Shown: positions 18,093-27,418, numbered from the stretch's first letter. The stretch: 64,000 nt of DNA from Fervidobacterium nodosum Rt17-B1 (GCF_000017545.1 NC_009718.1:558001-622000), one strand, 5' to 3'. Notes: generated by a model not told the origin, from the sequence alone. Numbers and translations are program-made.

Positions 18093-18918
18093 TTTCAAAC
18101 ACCACTCTTCCACTTCTAAGTAAATAGCAATCAACTGAAATCGCAACGGGTAATGTTGCTATGTGTGTTGGGAAGCCGTACATTTTAACATTGTATATAC
18201 CCTTACCATACCCAAGCCCCTGCACGCCAAATTTGATCTCATTCAATCTTTCCATAAGCTTCTCTTCAGCTTTTTGATACCTGATTACATTTTTTAGATA
18301 CACTGACGCATCGTAATCAAATAAAGCAAGCTTTGATAACATAACTGCCTTATCAGAAGTCCCACCAACACCTACTCCTACCTTTATCGGGGGACATGCG
18401 TTTGGACCATTTTGCTTAATATGCTCAAAAATCTTCTGGGATATTGCTTCATAACTCTCCGAAGGGTTGAACATATAAAGAGCGGATAAATTCTCACTTC
18501 CTCCACCCTTAGCAATCGTCCAAATTTCAAGTTTGTTTTCTTCTATCTCAAATAAATGAACAACGCATGGTGTATTTGTTCTAGTATTGACTCTGGAAAA
18601 AAGTGGGTCACTGACGACACTCTTTCGAAAACCAAATCTTTCGTACACATCTTTAACCGCTTCATCGAGAATATATTCGATAGGTTTATCTAATAAAACA
18701 TTGAAACCTTTAAATACAAAAAACTCCACCATGCCCGTATCCTGACACAGTGGAAGATATTCCTTCGAAGCTATCTCAAAATTCTCAATTATCTCCTTTT
18801 TAAATGGGCCTTCGTAATCTTTGAAAAACTCCTTTATCTCAGGTTTGATTTTTGTATTTATCTCGATGAGAACTTCCGAAATTTTTTCAAAAACAACATC
18901 GCTCTTGATTTTTACCAT
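18085..18918 (-). CDS. Class I fumarate hydratase, N-terminal (alpha) subunit
   Basis: This 277-residue protein has the alpha-subunit signatures: LPLCQDTGM with a cluster Cys near residue 57, NTRTNTPCVVH, AKGGGSENLS, GPNACPPIKVGVGVGGT and the late GLGYGKGIYNVKMYGFPTHIATLPV. Conserved cysteines bind an oxygen-sensitive 4Fe-4S cluster that acts as Lewis acid in hydration of fumarate. A strong site (GTGGGGGGAT) precedes the ATG. It is followed by the beta subunit with an 8-base overlap. An oxygen-sensitive fumarase fits an anaerobe. Confidence 0.9.
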   Translation of the reverse strand: MVKIKSDVVFEKISEVLIEINTKIKPEIKEFFKDYEGPFKKEIIENFEIASKEYLPLCQDTGMVEFFVFKGFNVLLDKPIEYILDEAVKDVYERFGFRKSVVSDPLFSRVNTRTNTPCVVHLFEIEENKLEIWTIAKGGGSENLSALYMFNPSESYEAISQKIFEHIKQNGPNACPPIKVGVGVGGTSDKAVMLSKLALFDYDASVYLKNVIRYQKAEEKLMERLNEIKFGVQGLGYGKGIYNVKMYGFPTHIATLPVAISVDCYLLRSGRVVFENE

Positions 18919-18952
18919 TTTATCCCCCCACTTATCTTATCATAAATACCTA

Positions 18953-20329
18953 TCAATGCTCCTCGCCAATCCCTGGAACAGCTGAAGCAGCAGGCGCACT
19001 TGATATCTCAGGTGAGATAGTCACATTCTTAATCCATTTTTTAGACTTTATTCTAATGTATGCAATTACCGATTTGACAACTTCATCACTTAGAGTTAAC
19101 GCATACACAACTGGAAGTGGCTGTTTCCAAATGAACGCTCCGATAAAGGCAAGAGGCACACCCAAACACCAGAGTGTGAATGTTTCAAGTAAGAACGCAA
19201 ATTTGGCATCACCACCAGCGCGTAGCACTCCAACAATCGCTGCTCCATTGAATGCTTTCACCGGCGCACCGATAAGCATTACCCACATAGCGTAAGTCAA
19301 TATCTTCTTAGTATTTTCTTCTATTTTGAAAGTTGGATAGAGAATGTAGTAAACAACCATCACTATAACCGCTGAAAGTAAACCAATTACAAAACTCCAC
19401 ATTAAAATCTTTTTAGCAAACTGCTGTGCCTTTTCGTATTCCATCTGTCCTATGTACTTACCAATAATTACAGAAGCCGCTATAACGATACCGAATGTGA
19501 ACGTCCAAACGTAATTTTCAAATGAAGAAAGTATATTTCTTGCCGCATAAGCTTGAGTACCCATCCTACCGAATATTATACCGTAAACGGTCATCCCAAG
19601 AGACCACGCTATCTCGTTCAACGTTGTCGGCGTTGCGAATTCTAAAAATTTACTTAGCATATTCCGAGATATTCCACTAAGAGAAAACGTGTACGGAAGT
19701 TTCAAAGTAGATGCCCTAAGAATTTGATAAAGTGGTATAACAAATCTTGAGACTATAAGAGAGATTGCGATACCAACAAGTCCAAGTTTTGGCAAACCGA
19801 AAAGTCCTTTAACAAAACCATACGCTAAAAATATCTGAATAATGGTACCGTAAACATACGACATCATTGGGATTGTAGCTCTTTCTATCGACCTGAGGAG
19901 TGTCCTGAAAGATATTTCCAGAGCAAGTCCGAAATAAGAAATAGAAATTAATCTTAGATAAAGTATTCCTCTATCAATCACCCGCGTATCATTGGAAAAC
20001 ATTTTTATAAACACCTTTGGGAAGAAGAAAGTCAATACGAAAAAAGCGAGTGAAATCAGTAATGAAAAGTATATCATCAAACTCATTATCTTTTTGATGT
20101 TTTCCGTATCTTTCTTTCCCCAATACTGCGCAAGAAAAATCGCTCCGCCGGTATTTAGACCAAATAAGAACAATATAACCAAGAAGCTGCCTTGGTTAGC
20201 TACGCCATTTATCGCAACCTCAACTTCACCAAGTTGAGAGAGCAAAATGGTCAAAATAAAAGTTCCCGTATTAGCGATAATATTTTCCAACGACACCGGA
20301 ATTGCTATTTTCAATATATTTTTGAGCAA
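18953..20329 (-). CDS. MATE-family multidrug/sodium antiporter
   Basis: The protein has twelve predicted membrane helices in two similar halves and the MATE features: an N-terminal IPVSLENIIANTG, LFLFGLNTGGAIFLAQYWG near the second helix and RAGGDAKFAF in the second half. MATE proteins export cationic or lipophilic compounds with Na+ or H+. The best start is TTG 20329, nine bases after CGGAGG; an in-frame TTG at 20338 touches that site. The Ala/Ser/Pro tail ends in GIGEEH. It follows no clear operon partner and is divergent from the SDR gene. Confidence 0.88.
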   Translation of the reverse strand: MLKNILKIAIPVSLENIIANTGTFILTILLSQLGEVEVAINGVANQGSFLVILFLFGLNTGGAIFLAQYWGKKDTENIKKIMSLMIYFSLLISLAFFVLTFFFPKVFIKMFSNDTRVIDRGILYLRLISISYFGLALEISFRTLLRSIERATIPMMSYVYGTIIQIFLAYGFVKGLFGLPKLGLVGIAISLIVSRFVIPLYQILRASTLKLPYTFSLSGISRNMLSKFLEFATPTTLNEIAWSLGMTVYGIIFGRMGTQAYAARNILSSFENYVWTFTFGIVIAASVIIGKYIGQMEYEKAQQFAKKILMWSFVIGLLSAVIVMVVYYILYPTFKIEENTKKILTYAMWVMLIGAPVKAFNGAAIVGVLRAGGDAKFAFLLETFTLWCLGVPLAFIGAFIWKQPLPVVYALTLSDEVVKSVIAYIRIKSKKWIKNVTISPEISSAPAASAVPGIGEEH

Positions 20330-20390
20330 GTTTATCAACCTCCGATATTTTGAAATATAAAAAATAAAGTTTGGAAAACGAAATATTACA

Positions 20391-20419
20391 TTTAAATTCT
20401 ATCATAACAGGTGTATAAT
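20391..20419 (+). promoter_or_regulatory. Possible promoter of the SDR gene
   Basis: TATAAT at 20414-20419 is preceded with 17-base spacing by a weak -35 box, TTTAAA. The -10 match is perfect and the -35 is poor. Confidence 0.4.
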
Positions 20420-20480
20420 TAAAAGTGGAAAACAAAGTAGAAAAAATTCAGGACGCGAAAATGTGAAAGGGTGGTCTAAC

Positions 20481-21248
20481 ATGTTAAATTATAATTTAAA
20501 AAGGCATCATTGGGCACTTATAACTGGTGCTTCTTCTGGTATTGGAAAGGAATTCGCTTTTCAAATCGCGGAGAAAGGTTTAAACGTTATAATCTTAGGA
20601 AGGAACGCTGAGCAACTGAGTAAAGTAGCTGATGAAATTCACAACGCAACAAATTCCAGTGTTGTTATTATCCAAGCAGACCTCGTTAAAGAGTTGGATA
20701 GTGTGCTTGAAAACCTTTCAAGATTCGATGTCGACCTTCTTGTGAACAACGCTGGTATAGGTCTGTACGGTGATTTCATACAACATAGCTGGGAAGAATA
20801 CGAAAATATGATGAAATTGAACATGGAAGTACTAACAAAACTTTCTCATCATTACGCAAAAAAATTCGTGAAAAAAGGTTTTGGAGGAATAATTAACGTA
20901 GCTTCCGTTGCTGGTTTCATGCCTATTCCACATTTTGCGGTTTACGGTGCAACGAAAGCTTACGTTTACAGCTTCTCAATGAGCCTTTGGGCGGAACTAA
21001 AAGATAAAGGTATACACGTACTTTGCGTCGCGCCTGGAAAGACGGAAACAAAATTTTTCGAAAGGGCAAAAATGGATCCCGGTAAACAATTAATGAAACC
21101 GAGCGAAGTTGTTAGAGGAGCTCTAAATGCTTACGAAAAAGGTTCTCCATTGTATATACCCGGTGTATCAAATAAACTAATTTACCACTTTGTTAGACGA
21201 TTCTTTAGTGATAAATTCGTTGCAAAGATGCTTGTTAAATACTTTTAA
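20481..21248 (+). CDS. Short-chain dehydrogenase/reductase
   Basis: A classical SDR of about 255 residues. It shows the cofactor motif TGASSGIG near the N terminus, LVNNAGIG, a catalytic Ser in INVASVAGF and YGATKAYVYSFS supplying the Y-x3-K pair. The C-terminal VAPGKTETKFF segment is also typical. It resembles the DltE/YqjQ-like reductases acting on hydroxyl or ketone groups. Substrate is unknown. ATG 20481 is preferred because AAAGGGTGG precedes it; the in-frame GTG at 20463 has none. It is the first of four plus-strand genes, the others being a nuclease, a methyltransferase and a restriction enzyme. Confidence 0.88.
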   Translation: MLNYNLKRHHWALITGASSGIGKEFAFQIAEKGLNVIILGRNAEQLSKVADEIHNATNSSVVIIQADLVKELDSVLENLSRFDVDLLVNNAGIGLYGDFIQHSWEEYENMMKLNMEVLTKLSHHYAKKFVKKGFGGIINVASVAGFMPIPHFAVYGATKAYVYSFSMSLWAELKDKGIHVLCVAPGKTETKFFERAKMDPGKQLMKPSEVVRGALNAYEKGSPLYIPGVSNKLIYHFVRRFFSDKFVAKMLVKYF

Positions 21249-21290
21249 TTATAGCTAAAATATAAACTTTCAAGGTAGGTTATATTTTCC

Positions 21291-22481
21291 ATGGTTATAT
21301 CAAACAAAGACATAAAGACAATTTATTTTTGCCCAAAAAAAGCGAAGTTAGATATACAAAATGAAAATAGGCAATTATCCGATTTTCTCTTCACCACGGA
21401 GGTGTTCGGTTGTTACCTTGGAGTACAAGTTGACGAGGTATTATCGGATAATCCACTAATAGTAAAGATACTCAAATCGGGCAAGAAGATATCTGAATAC
21501 CACATGCTTGAAGGTGCTTTCATCGCGTATGTTGCTGAAAGTAATGATATAGATTTGCGCGAGATTATATTTGAGAGTACCTATTACAGCGTATCAATTA
21601 CACGAACAAATTGGAGACATTACATAACTAAACTACTTTCTTTACTTTCGTATTTTTGCGAAGAGTCAGAATTCAAAATCTCAAAAACACACCTTTGCAG
21701 GCTTTGTAAATATTCAGGACAGTGTTTCCATGAAACAGTGAACCTTGAGAGTCTTACTTTTATCCAAGGTATAAAAGGTAAAACTCTTGAAAAACTCAAC
21801 TCCATGGGAATAACATCACTTCGTGACATAATTTCTATGTACGAAAAGCTAAAGAAAGAATTTGGAGAAGAAAAAGCACAAAGACTCTATTATCACGCAA
21901 ATAGCATCATCGAAAATAAACCTGTATTATTCAAAAAAGTTGATAAATTGTCTGATGGTATATATTTAGACATAGAAAGTTACACTCCATTTGATTTCGA
22001 CTATCTATTTGGTGTTCTTGAAAATGGTAGGTACATTCCATTTTTGGCAACGGATCCATCCAAAGAAAGGTATACGTTTGAAAATATTGTAAAATATTTA
22101 GAAAAAAGACAACAACCCATATATCACTTCCACAACTATGAAATAATGCGATTTAAAAAACTTTCGAAAAAATACGGCGTAAATTTATCTAAAGAACTTC
22201 TCTCAAGATTCGTTGACGTGTACAAAATATACGCTGGTCACGTAGCGCTTCCCATACCATCTTACTCACTTAAAAGCATAGCCAGATTCTTCGGTTTCAA
22301 TTGGCGAACAGATATAAACGGTTTATCTGTGATTAATTACTATAGAGAATACCTTGCCACAAATAACAAAAGTATTCTCAAAGAAATTTTAAAATACAAC
22401 GAAGACGATGTAAGAGCTACAGAATTCATTGTGAAAAAACTTAACGAGTTGAGTGAAATAAATGAAAATGGGGGTAATTAA
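21291..22481 (+). CDS. TM0106-like protein: Cas4/RecB-type N-terminal domain plus RNase H-like exonuclease
   Basis: The N-terminal ~150 residues look Cas4/RecB-like, with an iron-sulphur-type Cys set: YFCPKKA near residue 14 and CRLCKYSGQC near 141-150. The expected E-x-K of the nuclease core appears as IVKILKSG, so that site may be dead. A helix-hairpin-helix-like segment follows (GIKGKTLEKLNSMGI). The C-terminal ~190 residues form a DEDD-type exonuclease fold with YLDIES, a histidine-rich YHFHNYEIM, RFVDVYKIYAG and YNEDDVRAT. The stop overlaps the start region of the methyltransferase, so the two are probably co-translated. A DNA-processing or defence role beside the restriction pair is inference. 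Confidence 0.75.
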   Translation: MVISNKDIKTIYFCPKKAKLDIQNENRQLSDFLFTTEVFGCYLGVQVDEVLSDNPLIVKILKSGKKISEYHMLEGAFIAYVAESNDIDLREIIFESTYYSVSITRTNWRHYITKLLSLLSYFCEESEFKISKTHLCRLCKYSGQCFHETVNLESLTFIQGIKGKTLEKLNSMGITSLRDIISMYEKLKKEFGEEKAQRLYYHANSIIENKPVLFKKVDKLSDGIYLDIESYTPFDFDYLFGVLENGRYIPFLATDPSKERYTFENIVKYLEKRQQPIYHFHNYEIMRFKKLSKKYGVNLSKELLSRFVDVYKIYAGHVALPIPSYSLKSIARFFGFNWRTDINGLSVINYYREYLATNNKSILKEILKYNEDDVRATEFIVKKLNELSEINENGGN

Positions 22482-22482
22482 T

Positions 22483-23316
22483 GTGAACGATTTATTGTTA
22501 AGACAAAACGAAAAAAAGATTTTTTTCGAAACTGAAGATGGCAAGATAAAAATAATTCATGATGATTTTATAACAACGAATTTAATAGAAGAAAACTCCA
22601 TCGATTTAATAATCACATCTCCACCTTACAATGTTAATATACATTACAATTCCTTCAGTGACGATATACCTTACGAAAAGTACACTGAATTTACAGAAAA
22701 GTGGTTAAAAAAGGCGTATTCACTGGTAAAACCCGACGGAAGAATGTGCCTTAATATTCCATTAGACAAAAGTAAAGGAAGAGAAGAGGCCGGTTTTCAA
22801 AGCGTTTACGCCGACATTGTAAATATCGCAAAAAAAGTAGGTTGGAAATACTTTTCAACGATAATATGGAACGAGGGGAACATATCACGAAGAACCGCTT
22901 GGGGTTCCTGGTTAAGCGCAAGAGCACCTTACGTTATAGCTCCTGTTGAAACGATAGTGATTTTGTACAAAGAAAAGTGGCGAAAAATAAAAGAAGGAGA
23001 GTCTGATATAACCAGAGAAGAATTCATGGAATGGACCAACGGTTTATGGACTTTCTCAGGTGAAAGCAAGAAAAAAGTGGGGCATCCAGCACCATTCCCT
23101 ATTGAACTTCCGAAAAGATGTATAAAGCTTTTCAGTTACACTAATGACACTATCTTGGATCCATTCTTGGGAAGTGGTAGTACTCTCATAGCTTGCGCAT
23201 TACTTAATAGAAAGGGTATAGGTGTAGAAATTGATGAAAATTACTGTAAACTTGCCACTAACAGATTAAAAAAAGAGGCGCATATAGACCAAAGAAAATT
23301 ATTTGAAGGTGATTAG
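22483..23316 (+). CDS. DNA methyltransferase, N4-cytosine/N6-adenine beta-type
   Basis: Motif IV (TSPPYN, near residue 48) comes before the SAM-binding motif I (DPFLGSGST, near 230), the permuted order of beta-class amino-methyltransferases. A TSPPY form occurs in both N4-cytosine and some N6-adenine enzymes. The following VEIDENYCKLA segment is motif II-like. It should protect host DNA against the adjacent restriction enzyme. GTG 22483 is favoured because TGGGGGT lies seven bases upstream and the preceding gene stops at 22479-22481. In-frame ATGs at 22462 and 22468 are alternatives. Confidence 0.87.
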   Translation: MNDLLLRQNEKKIFFETEDGKIKIIHDDFITTNLIEENSIDLIITSPPYNVNIHYNSFSDDIPYEKYTEFTEKWLKKAYSLVKPDGRMCLNIPLDKSKGREEAGFQSVYADIVNIAKKVGWKYFSTIIWNEGNISRRTAWGSWLSARAPYVIAPVETIVILYKEKWRKIKEGESDITREEFMEWTNGLWTFSGESKKKVGHPAPFPIELPKRCIKLFSYTNDTILDPFLGSGSTLIACALLNRKGIGVEIDENYCKLATNRLKKEAHIDQRKLFEGD

Positions 23317-23317
23317 T

Positions 23318-24064
23318 ATGATTAAAAATCGAGGATTCAAATGTAGAAAAAATATTTGGGAATTTATTAAACAAAAATACAACGATATAGTTGAAAGTCG
23401 ATATGGCGGAAGTTTCTTGGATGCTCTCAAAAATTTTGAAGAAATATCAGAAAATCATATAAGAAATGGTATTAAAAAATTTTACGAAGATGAAAGAAGC
23501 AGAAACCAAGCCTGGAGAAGTTGCAAGGGAGCACTATATGAATATGCTGTATTTAAATACATTGAAAATATAATTGAAAAGAACGAAAATTTAAAGGGTA
23601 AAATCGAAGTTAAAATGGGTGACGAAGTTATAGAAAACTATAAAAAACAAATAGCGATAGAAAATTGGTCTGATATTATTCCAGACGTTGATATTTTGTT
23701 AGTTGATAAGAAGGAAAATTCGGTAATAGCAATTCTCTCTTGTAAAACTAGTCTGAGAGAAAGACTAACCGAAACAGCATTTTGGAAAAGAGAACTTGAA
23801 GCGAAAGGTAAAGTTGGAAAAATTAAACTGTTTTTTATAACGACAGATAAAGATGAAGAGCTAAAAATAGAAACCAATCGCTATATAATTTTGCACATTA
23901 TCGATTATACTTTTGTAACAAGTACTGAAAAATTTGAGCAATTAATAAAATTTTACAAAGAAAAATATGGAAAGAGAGAAGATTTTGATCAGCTTATACA
24001 AAAGATTAAACCAATCGGTGAAATGGAAAAACTATTACAATCTTTTTTGCTTCAAATAACCTAA
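23318..24064 (+). CDS. Type II restriction endonuclease with CCGG-family motifs (BsaWI-like)
   Basis: The nuclease core is PD (in IIPDVDILLV, about residue 123) followed by SCKTSLRERLTETAFW, where S-C-K is the catalytic K motif and a downstream Glu completes it. The R-E-R segment right after the catalytic Lys matches the R-(D/E)-R recognition signature known from restriction enzymes that read a CCGG core, including BsaWI. I therefore predict a target with central CCGG; exact flanking bases cannot be read. Length (about 249 residues) fits. ATG 23318 lies two bases after the methyltransferase stop and behind GAAGGTGA, so the pair is coupled. Confidence 0.75.
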   Translation: MIKNRGFKCRKNIWEFIKQKYNDIVESRYGGSFLDALKNFEEISENHIRNGIKKFYEDERSRNQAWRSCKGALYEYAVFKYIENIIEKNENLKGKIEVKMGDEVIENYKKQIAIENWSDIIPDVDILLVDKKENSVIAILSCKTSLRERLTETAFWKRELEAKGKVGKIKLFFITTDKDEELKIETNRYIILHIIDYTFVTSTEKFEQLIKFYKEKYGKREDFDQLIQKIKPIGEMEKLLQSFLLQIT

Positions 24065-24072
24065 AATTTAAA

Positions 24073-24099
24073 AGTGGGTATCAAATCTTGATACCCACT
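24073..24099. terminator. Terminator between convergent operons
   Basis: A 12-bp perfect stem (24073-24084 with 24088-24099) has a 3-base loop. AT-rich tails flank both sides, so it can end the restriction operon and the leftward transporter operon. Confidence 0.75.
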
Positions 24100-24132
24100 A
24101 AGTTTATTATAATATGTAATTAAAAAATAATA

Positions 24133-25821
24133 TCATAAATACTTCAATACTTCATCAATTGCCTCAACAACAGGGCTGTGTCCAACATCTTTTAAGACTA
24201 CAAGTGTTCCTTTCGGGAAAGCTTTGGCGGTGAATTCCATCTGCTCGCGTGTTAGTAAAACGTCTTTGTCACCGTATATAACTACAACTGGAATATTTAC
24301 ATTTTTCACTACGTCGGTAAAGTTATAGGAAGATAAGGCCCTTGCGTTGCCTTCGAAAGCTTCTTTTGCCATTCTCAACGCGTCTGCTGTTATTTTATCA
24401 AAGAATCTCTCATCATCGTAATTTGGCGCATTGAACATCAAAGCCTTCTTTATCATACCAGGATTGTAGCTGTACAATCTAACTACCTTGTACCCTTCTT
24501 CCGGCATGTACATACCATTCACTGGCGCTGGGTCAACAAGAATAAGTTTTTTAATCTTATCCGAATTCTTTATGGAATAAGCCATCGCGACAGCTCCACC
24601 AAGCGAATGACCAAGTAAAATAAAATCTTTCAAACCCAATTTATCGACAAATGCCTCTAACGCCTTTGCGTAATTTTCTATAGTTATATCACCCTTAAGT
24701 TTATCGGAAAAACCAAAATTCGGTAAATCAAGCGCATAGGCGGTGTATTCTTTTGGAAGTTTACTCAAAAAAGGCTCAAAAAACCTTGCAGAAGCGAAAT
24801 TACCGTGTACAAGAACTACTGGGATTTGACCATTGCCTCTCTTTACGTAATGAATCTTTCCTTGCGATGTTTCAACAAATTTTCCATACGGTCTCTTAGA
24901 ACGCATGAAGAACGGTAAAACTCTATTCAAATAAGCTGTTCTGAACCTTTTCAGATAATAACTCACGCCAAATGGCATAAACAAAACCACAAAGATTAGA
25001 ATTATACCGAATATTATCGACATAGACAAATGCGTACGACTGAATAGGAACGGCAAAGCAACGTATATTATCGAACCATAATATGGTCCATCCAAAGAAG
25101 CCATACCTCCGATAACAGATATCGCAAGTAAATCAAGAGAACGGGCGATACCAAAATCACTTGGTGCAATATACCCGATAACATGCGCATAAAGAGCACC
25201 TGCTATACCAGCGAACATCGAACCAATCGCAAACGCCAACACCTTGTACCTTGCAACATTTATACCAACAACAGATGCCGCAATCTCATTCTCCCTTATA
25301 GCCATCCAGCCTCGACCTGTTTTGGAATTGATTAGCCTATCGGAAATTACGTAAGTTATAAATACAAAAGCAAGAACGATTAGATATTTTTCGACATCAG
25401 AATTCCAAATATGTGGGAACGGAATCCCCCTTATTCCTGCATGCCCACCTGTCACATGTTCAAGTGTGCTGAAAAGTTGCTCAACAGCAACGACAAACCC
25501 CATAGTAGCTATGGCAAGGTAAAAACCAGAAAGCCTAAGTGCTGGAAATCCGATCAAAAGTCCCAAGAAAAACGCAACTAAACCACCTAAGATAACACCA
25601 AATATAATTGGAACATTGTAATGCATAACCAAAAGTGTAGAAGTATAAGCGCCGATGCTCATAAACGCCGCGTGACCTATCGATATCTGCCCTGAGTACC
25701 CCATTATTATATTCAACCCTAAGGAGGCAATTGAGAAAATCCCAACGAGACTTAAAATAGTTATTATGAACGAACTCTTTAAAAGTATGAATGGTATGAA
25801 CGCTAGTATTATCCAAATCAT
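24133..25821 (-). CDS. LivM-type ABC permease fused to alpha/beta hydrolase
   Basis: Residues ~1-300 are a branched-chain-amino-acid-type permease (LivM): GYSGQISIGHAAFMSIGAY, GFPALRLSGFYLA, GRGWMAIRENEIAA (contact with the ATPases) and a final helix near 285. A basic stretch (YYLKRFRTAY, MRSKRP) follows, then residues ~320-562 form a complete alpha/beta hydrolase: VLVHGNFAS oxyanion region, GHSLGGA nucleophile, YGDKDVL acid and DVGHSPV His. The frame is continuous. By the positive-inside rule the hydrolase should be cytoplasmic. LivM proteins normally end after the permease. ATG 25821 is chosen, eight bases after AAGGAGG; GTG 25824 is also possible. It overlaps the LivH stop. Confidence 0.92.
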   Translation of the reverse strand: MIWIILAFIPFILLKSSFIITILSLVGIFSIASLGLNIIMGYSGQISIGHAAFMSIGAYTSTLLVMHYNVPIIFGVILGGLVAFFLGLLIGFPALRLSGFYLAIATMGFVVAVEQLFSTLEHVTGGHAGIRGIPFPHIWNSDVEKYLIVLAFVFITYVISDRLINSKTGRGWMAIRENEIAASVVGINVARYKVLAFAIGSMFAGIAGALYAHVIGYIAPSDFGIARSLDLLAISVIGGMASLDGPYYGSIIYVALPFLFSRTHLSMSIIFGIILIFVVLFMPFGVSYYLKRFRTAYLNRVLPFFMRSKRPYGKFVETSQGKIHYVKRGNGQIPVVLVHGNFASARFFEPFLSKLPKEYTAYALDLPNFGFSDKLKGDITIENYAKALEAFVDKLGLKDFILLGHSLGGAVAMAYSIKNSDKIKKLILVDPAPVNGMYMPEEGYKVVRLYSYNPGMIKKALMFNAPNYDDERFFDKITADALRMAKEAFEGNARALSSYNFTDVVKNVNIPVVVIYGDKDVLLTREQMEFTAKAFPKGTLVVLKDVGHSPVVEAIDEVLKYL

Positions 25822-26699
25822 CACGCTCGCCTCCTTATGTTTTTACCAAACAAACCCTTCGGGAAAAACACAAGAACGATTATTATTATCGCAAGTGATA
25901 TCGTTGCTTTGAAACCTTCAGAGATATAGTTTCCAACAAGCTTTTCAATAACACCAAGTATCAACCCTCCAAATACTGCTCCTGTGAACGTCTCAAATCC
26001 ACCTAACACAGCAGCTGTGAATCCTTGAATTTGGTAGAAAGTCAACATCGTAGGTGAAACAAAGACCTTCGGAGCAGCTATAATCCCAACTAGCGCTGCC
26101 ATAGAAACACCGAATGCCCAAGAGAAAGCCAAAATCTTACCAACGTTTATTCCCATATATCCAGCAATTTCCTCGTTTTCGGAAACAGCCCTTACCGCAA
26201 TGCCAAATTTTGTGAATTTCATAAACAGAGCGATTAATACTGAGATAACAACAAGTGTGGTAAAAACTAAAACATCCTGTCTTCTAAGTACGATAATCCC
26301 GAAATCTCCTTTGAAGATATACGGCGTACCAGTGACAAGTTCGGGAAGAGATTTGTACTCAGTTCCCCAAATCTGCACCGCTAAACCTTCCAAAATCATC
26401 AAAAGACCAAACGTAACGATAAGCATTGAACCGTGCGATAAATGTCGTATAGGTCTCAAACCAAATCGCTCGACAAAAATACCCATAAGTGCCGCAAATA
26501 TTATTCCCATAATGATTGAAACGTACATATTCAAACCCAAAGCACTTGTCAACCACCAGATGATATATGTTGCGAACATACCCATATTGCCGTACGCAAA
26601 GTTCATAACTCCACTGACTTTGTACATCATAACAAGTCCAATAGCCACAAGTGAATACATAGCACCTGTTGAAAGACCTAAAATCATTTGATTTATCAT
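25821..26699 (-). CDS. LivH-type ABC transporter permease
   Basis: This 292-residue inner-membrane permease has about eight helices and family segments: LSTGAMYSLVAIGLVMMYKVSGVMNFAYGNMGMF at the N terminus (read in part), FGIAVRAVSENEEIAGYMGIN (ATPase contact loop), and GGFETFTGAVFGGLILGVIE near the end. With the LivM fusion it forms the membrane channel of a HAAT-family importer. It overlaps LivF upstream and the LivM fusion downstream by four bases each, so expression is tightly coupled. Confidence 0.9.
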   Translation of the reverse strand: MINQMILGLSTGAMYSLVAIGLVMMYKVSGVMNFAYGNMGMFATYIIWWLTSALGLNMYVSIIMGIIFAALMGIFVERFGLRPIRHLSHGSMLIVTFGLLMILEGLAVQIWGTEYKSLPELVTGTPYIFKGDFGIIVLRRQDVLVFTTLVVISVLIALFMKFTKFGIAVRAVSENEEIAGYMGINVGKILAFSWAFGVSMAALVGIIAAPKVFVSPTMLTFYQIQGFTAAVLGGFETFTGAVFGGLILGVIEKLVGNYISEGFKATISLAIIIIVLVFFPKGLFGKNIRRRA

Positions 26700-27418
26700 T
26701 TTTTAACACCCCCGAGGTACTTTTCTCTTACAAGGTCACTACCAAGTAATTGTTTTGCATCGCCTTCAAGAGCCACTCTTCCATTTTCAAGCACGTAACC
26801 GTAATGAGATATACTAAGCGCGACGGATGTATTCTGTTCAACTAAAACAACCGTTATACCTCGTGAGTTAATTAATTTTACAACATCAACTATCTTGTCG
26901 ATAATTATCGGTGCAAGACCAAGCGAAGGCTCATCTAAAAGAAGATAGCGAGGATTAGCCATCAAAGCTCTTGCGATTGCAAGCATCTGCTGTTCACCAC
27001 CGGAGAGTGTACCAGCAATTTGGTTTAATCTATCTTTCAAAAATGGAAACACATCGAAAACAAAATCTAAATCCGGCTTCTTATTCAAATAAGCTCCTGC
27101 CAAGAGATTTTCCTTTACAGTTAAAGAATAAAAAATACCCCTACCTTCTGGGCATAACACGATACCTTTCCTAACTCTCTCATGGACAGGCAGATGATTA
27201 ATAGATTCATCTCCGAGCAGCACCGTACCAGATGACTTAACGCCACCAACAATTGCCTTAAGCGTTGAAGTCTTACCAGCACCGTTTGCCCCTACTATCG
27301 CCGTTATCTTCCCAGCTTCAATTGTCAAATTAACGCCTTTTACCGCATGGACTGGGCCGTAAAAAACATTCAATCCTTTGACTTGTATATCCAATGCGTT
27401 ATCTAATGTTTTACTCAT
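26696..27418 (-). CDS. LivF-type ABC transporter ATP-binding protein
   Basis: The 240-residue ATPase has Walker A (GANGAGKTS near residue 42), signature LSGGEQQML, Walker B (YLLLDEPSLGLAP) and switch His region (VLVEQNTSVAL). The CPEGRGIF Q-loop-adjacent motif is characteristic of LivF. It powers the LivH/LivM importer on the cytoplasmic face together with LivG. It overlaps LivG by eight bases and LivH by four. Confidence 0.92.
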   Translation of the reverse strand: MSKTLDNALDIQVKGLNVFYGPVHAVKGVNLTIEAGKITAIVGANGAGKTSTLKAIVGGVKSSGTVLLGDESINHLPVHERVRKGIVLCPEGRGIFYSLTVKENLLAGAYLNKKPDLDFVFDVFPFLKDRLNQIAGTLSGGEQQMLAIARALMANPRYLLLDEPSLGLAPIIIDKIVDVVKLINSRGITVVLVEQNTSVALSISHYGYVLENGRVALEGDAKQLLGSDLVREKYLGGVKK

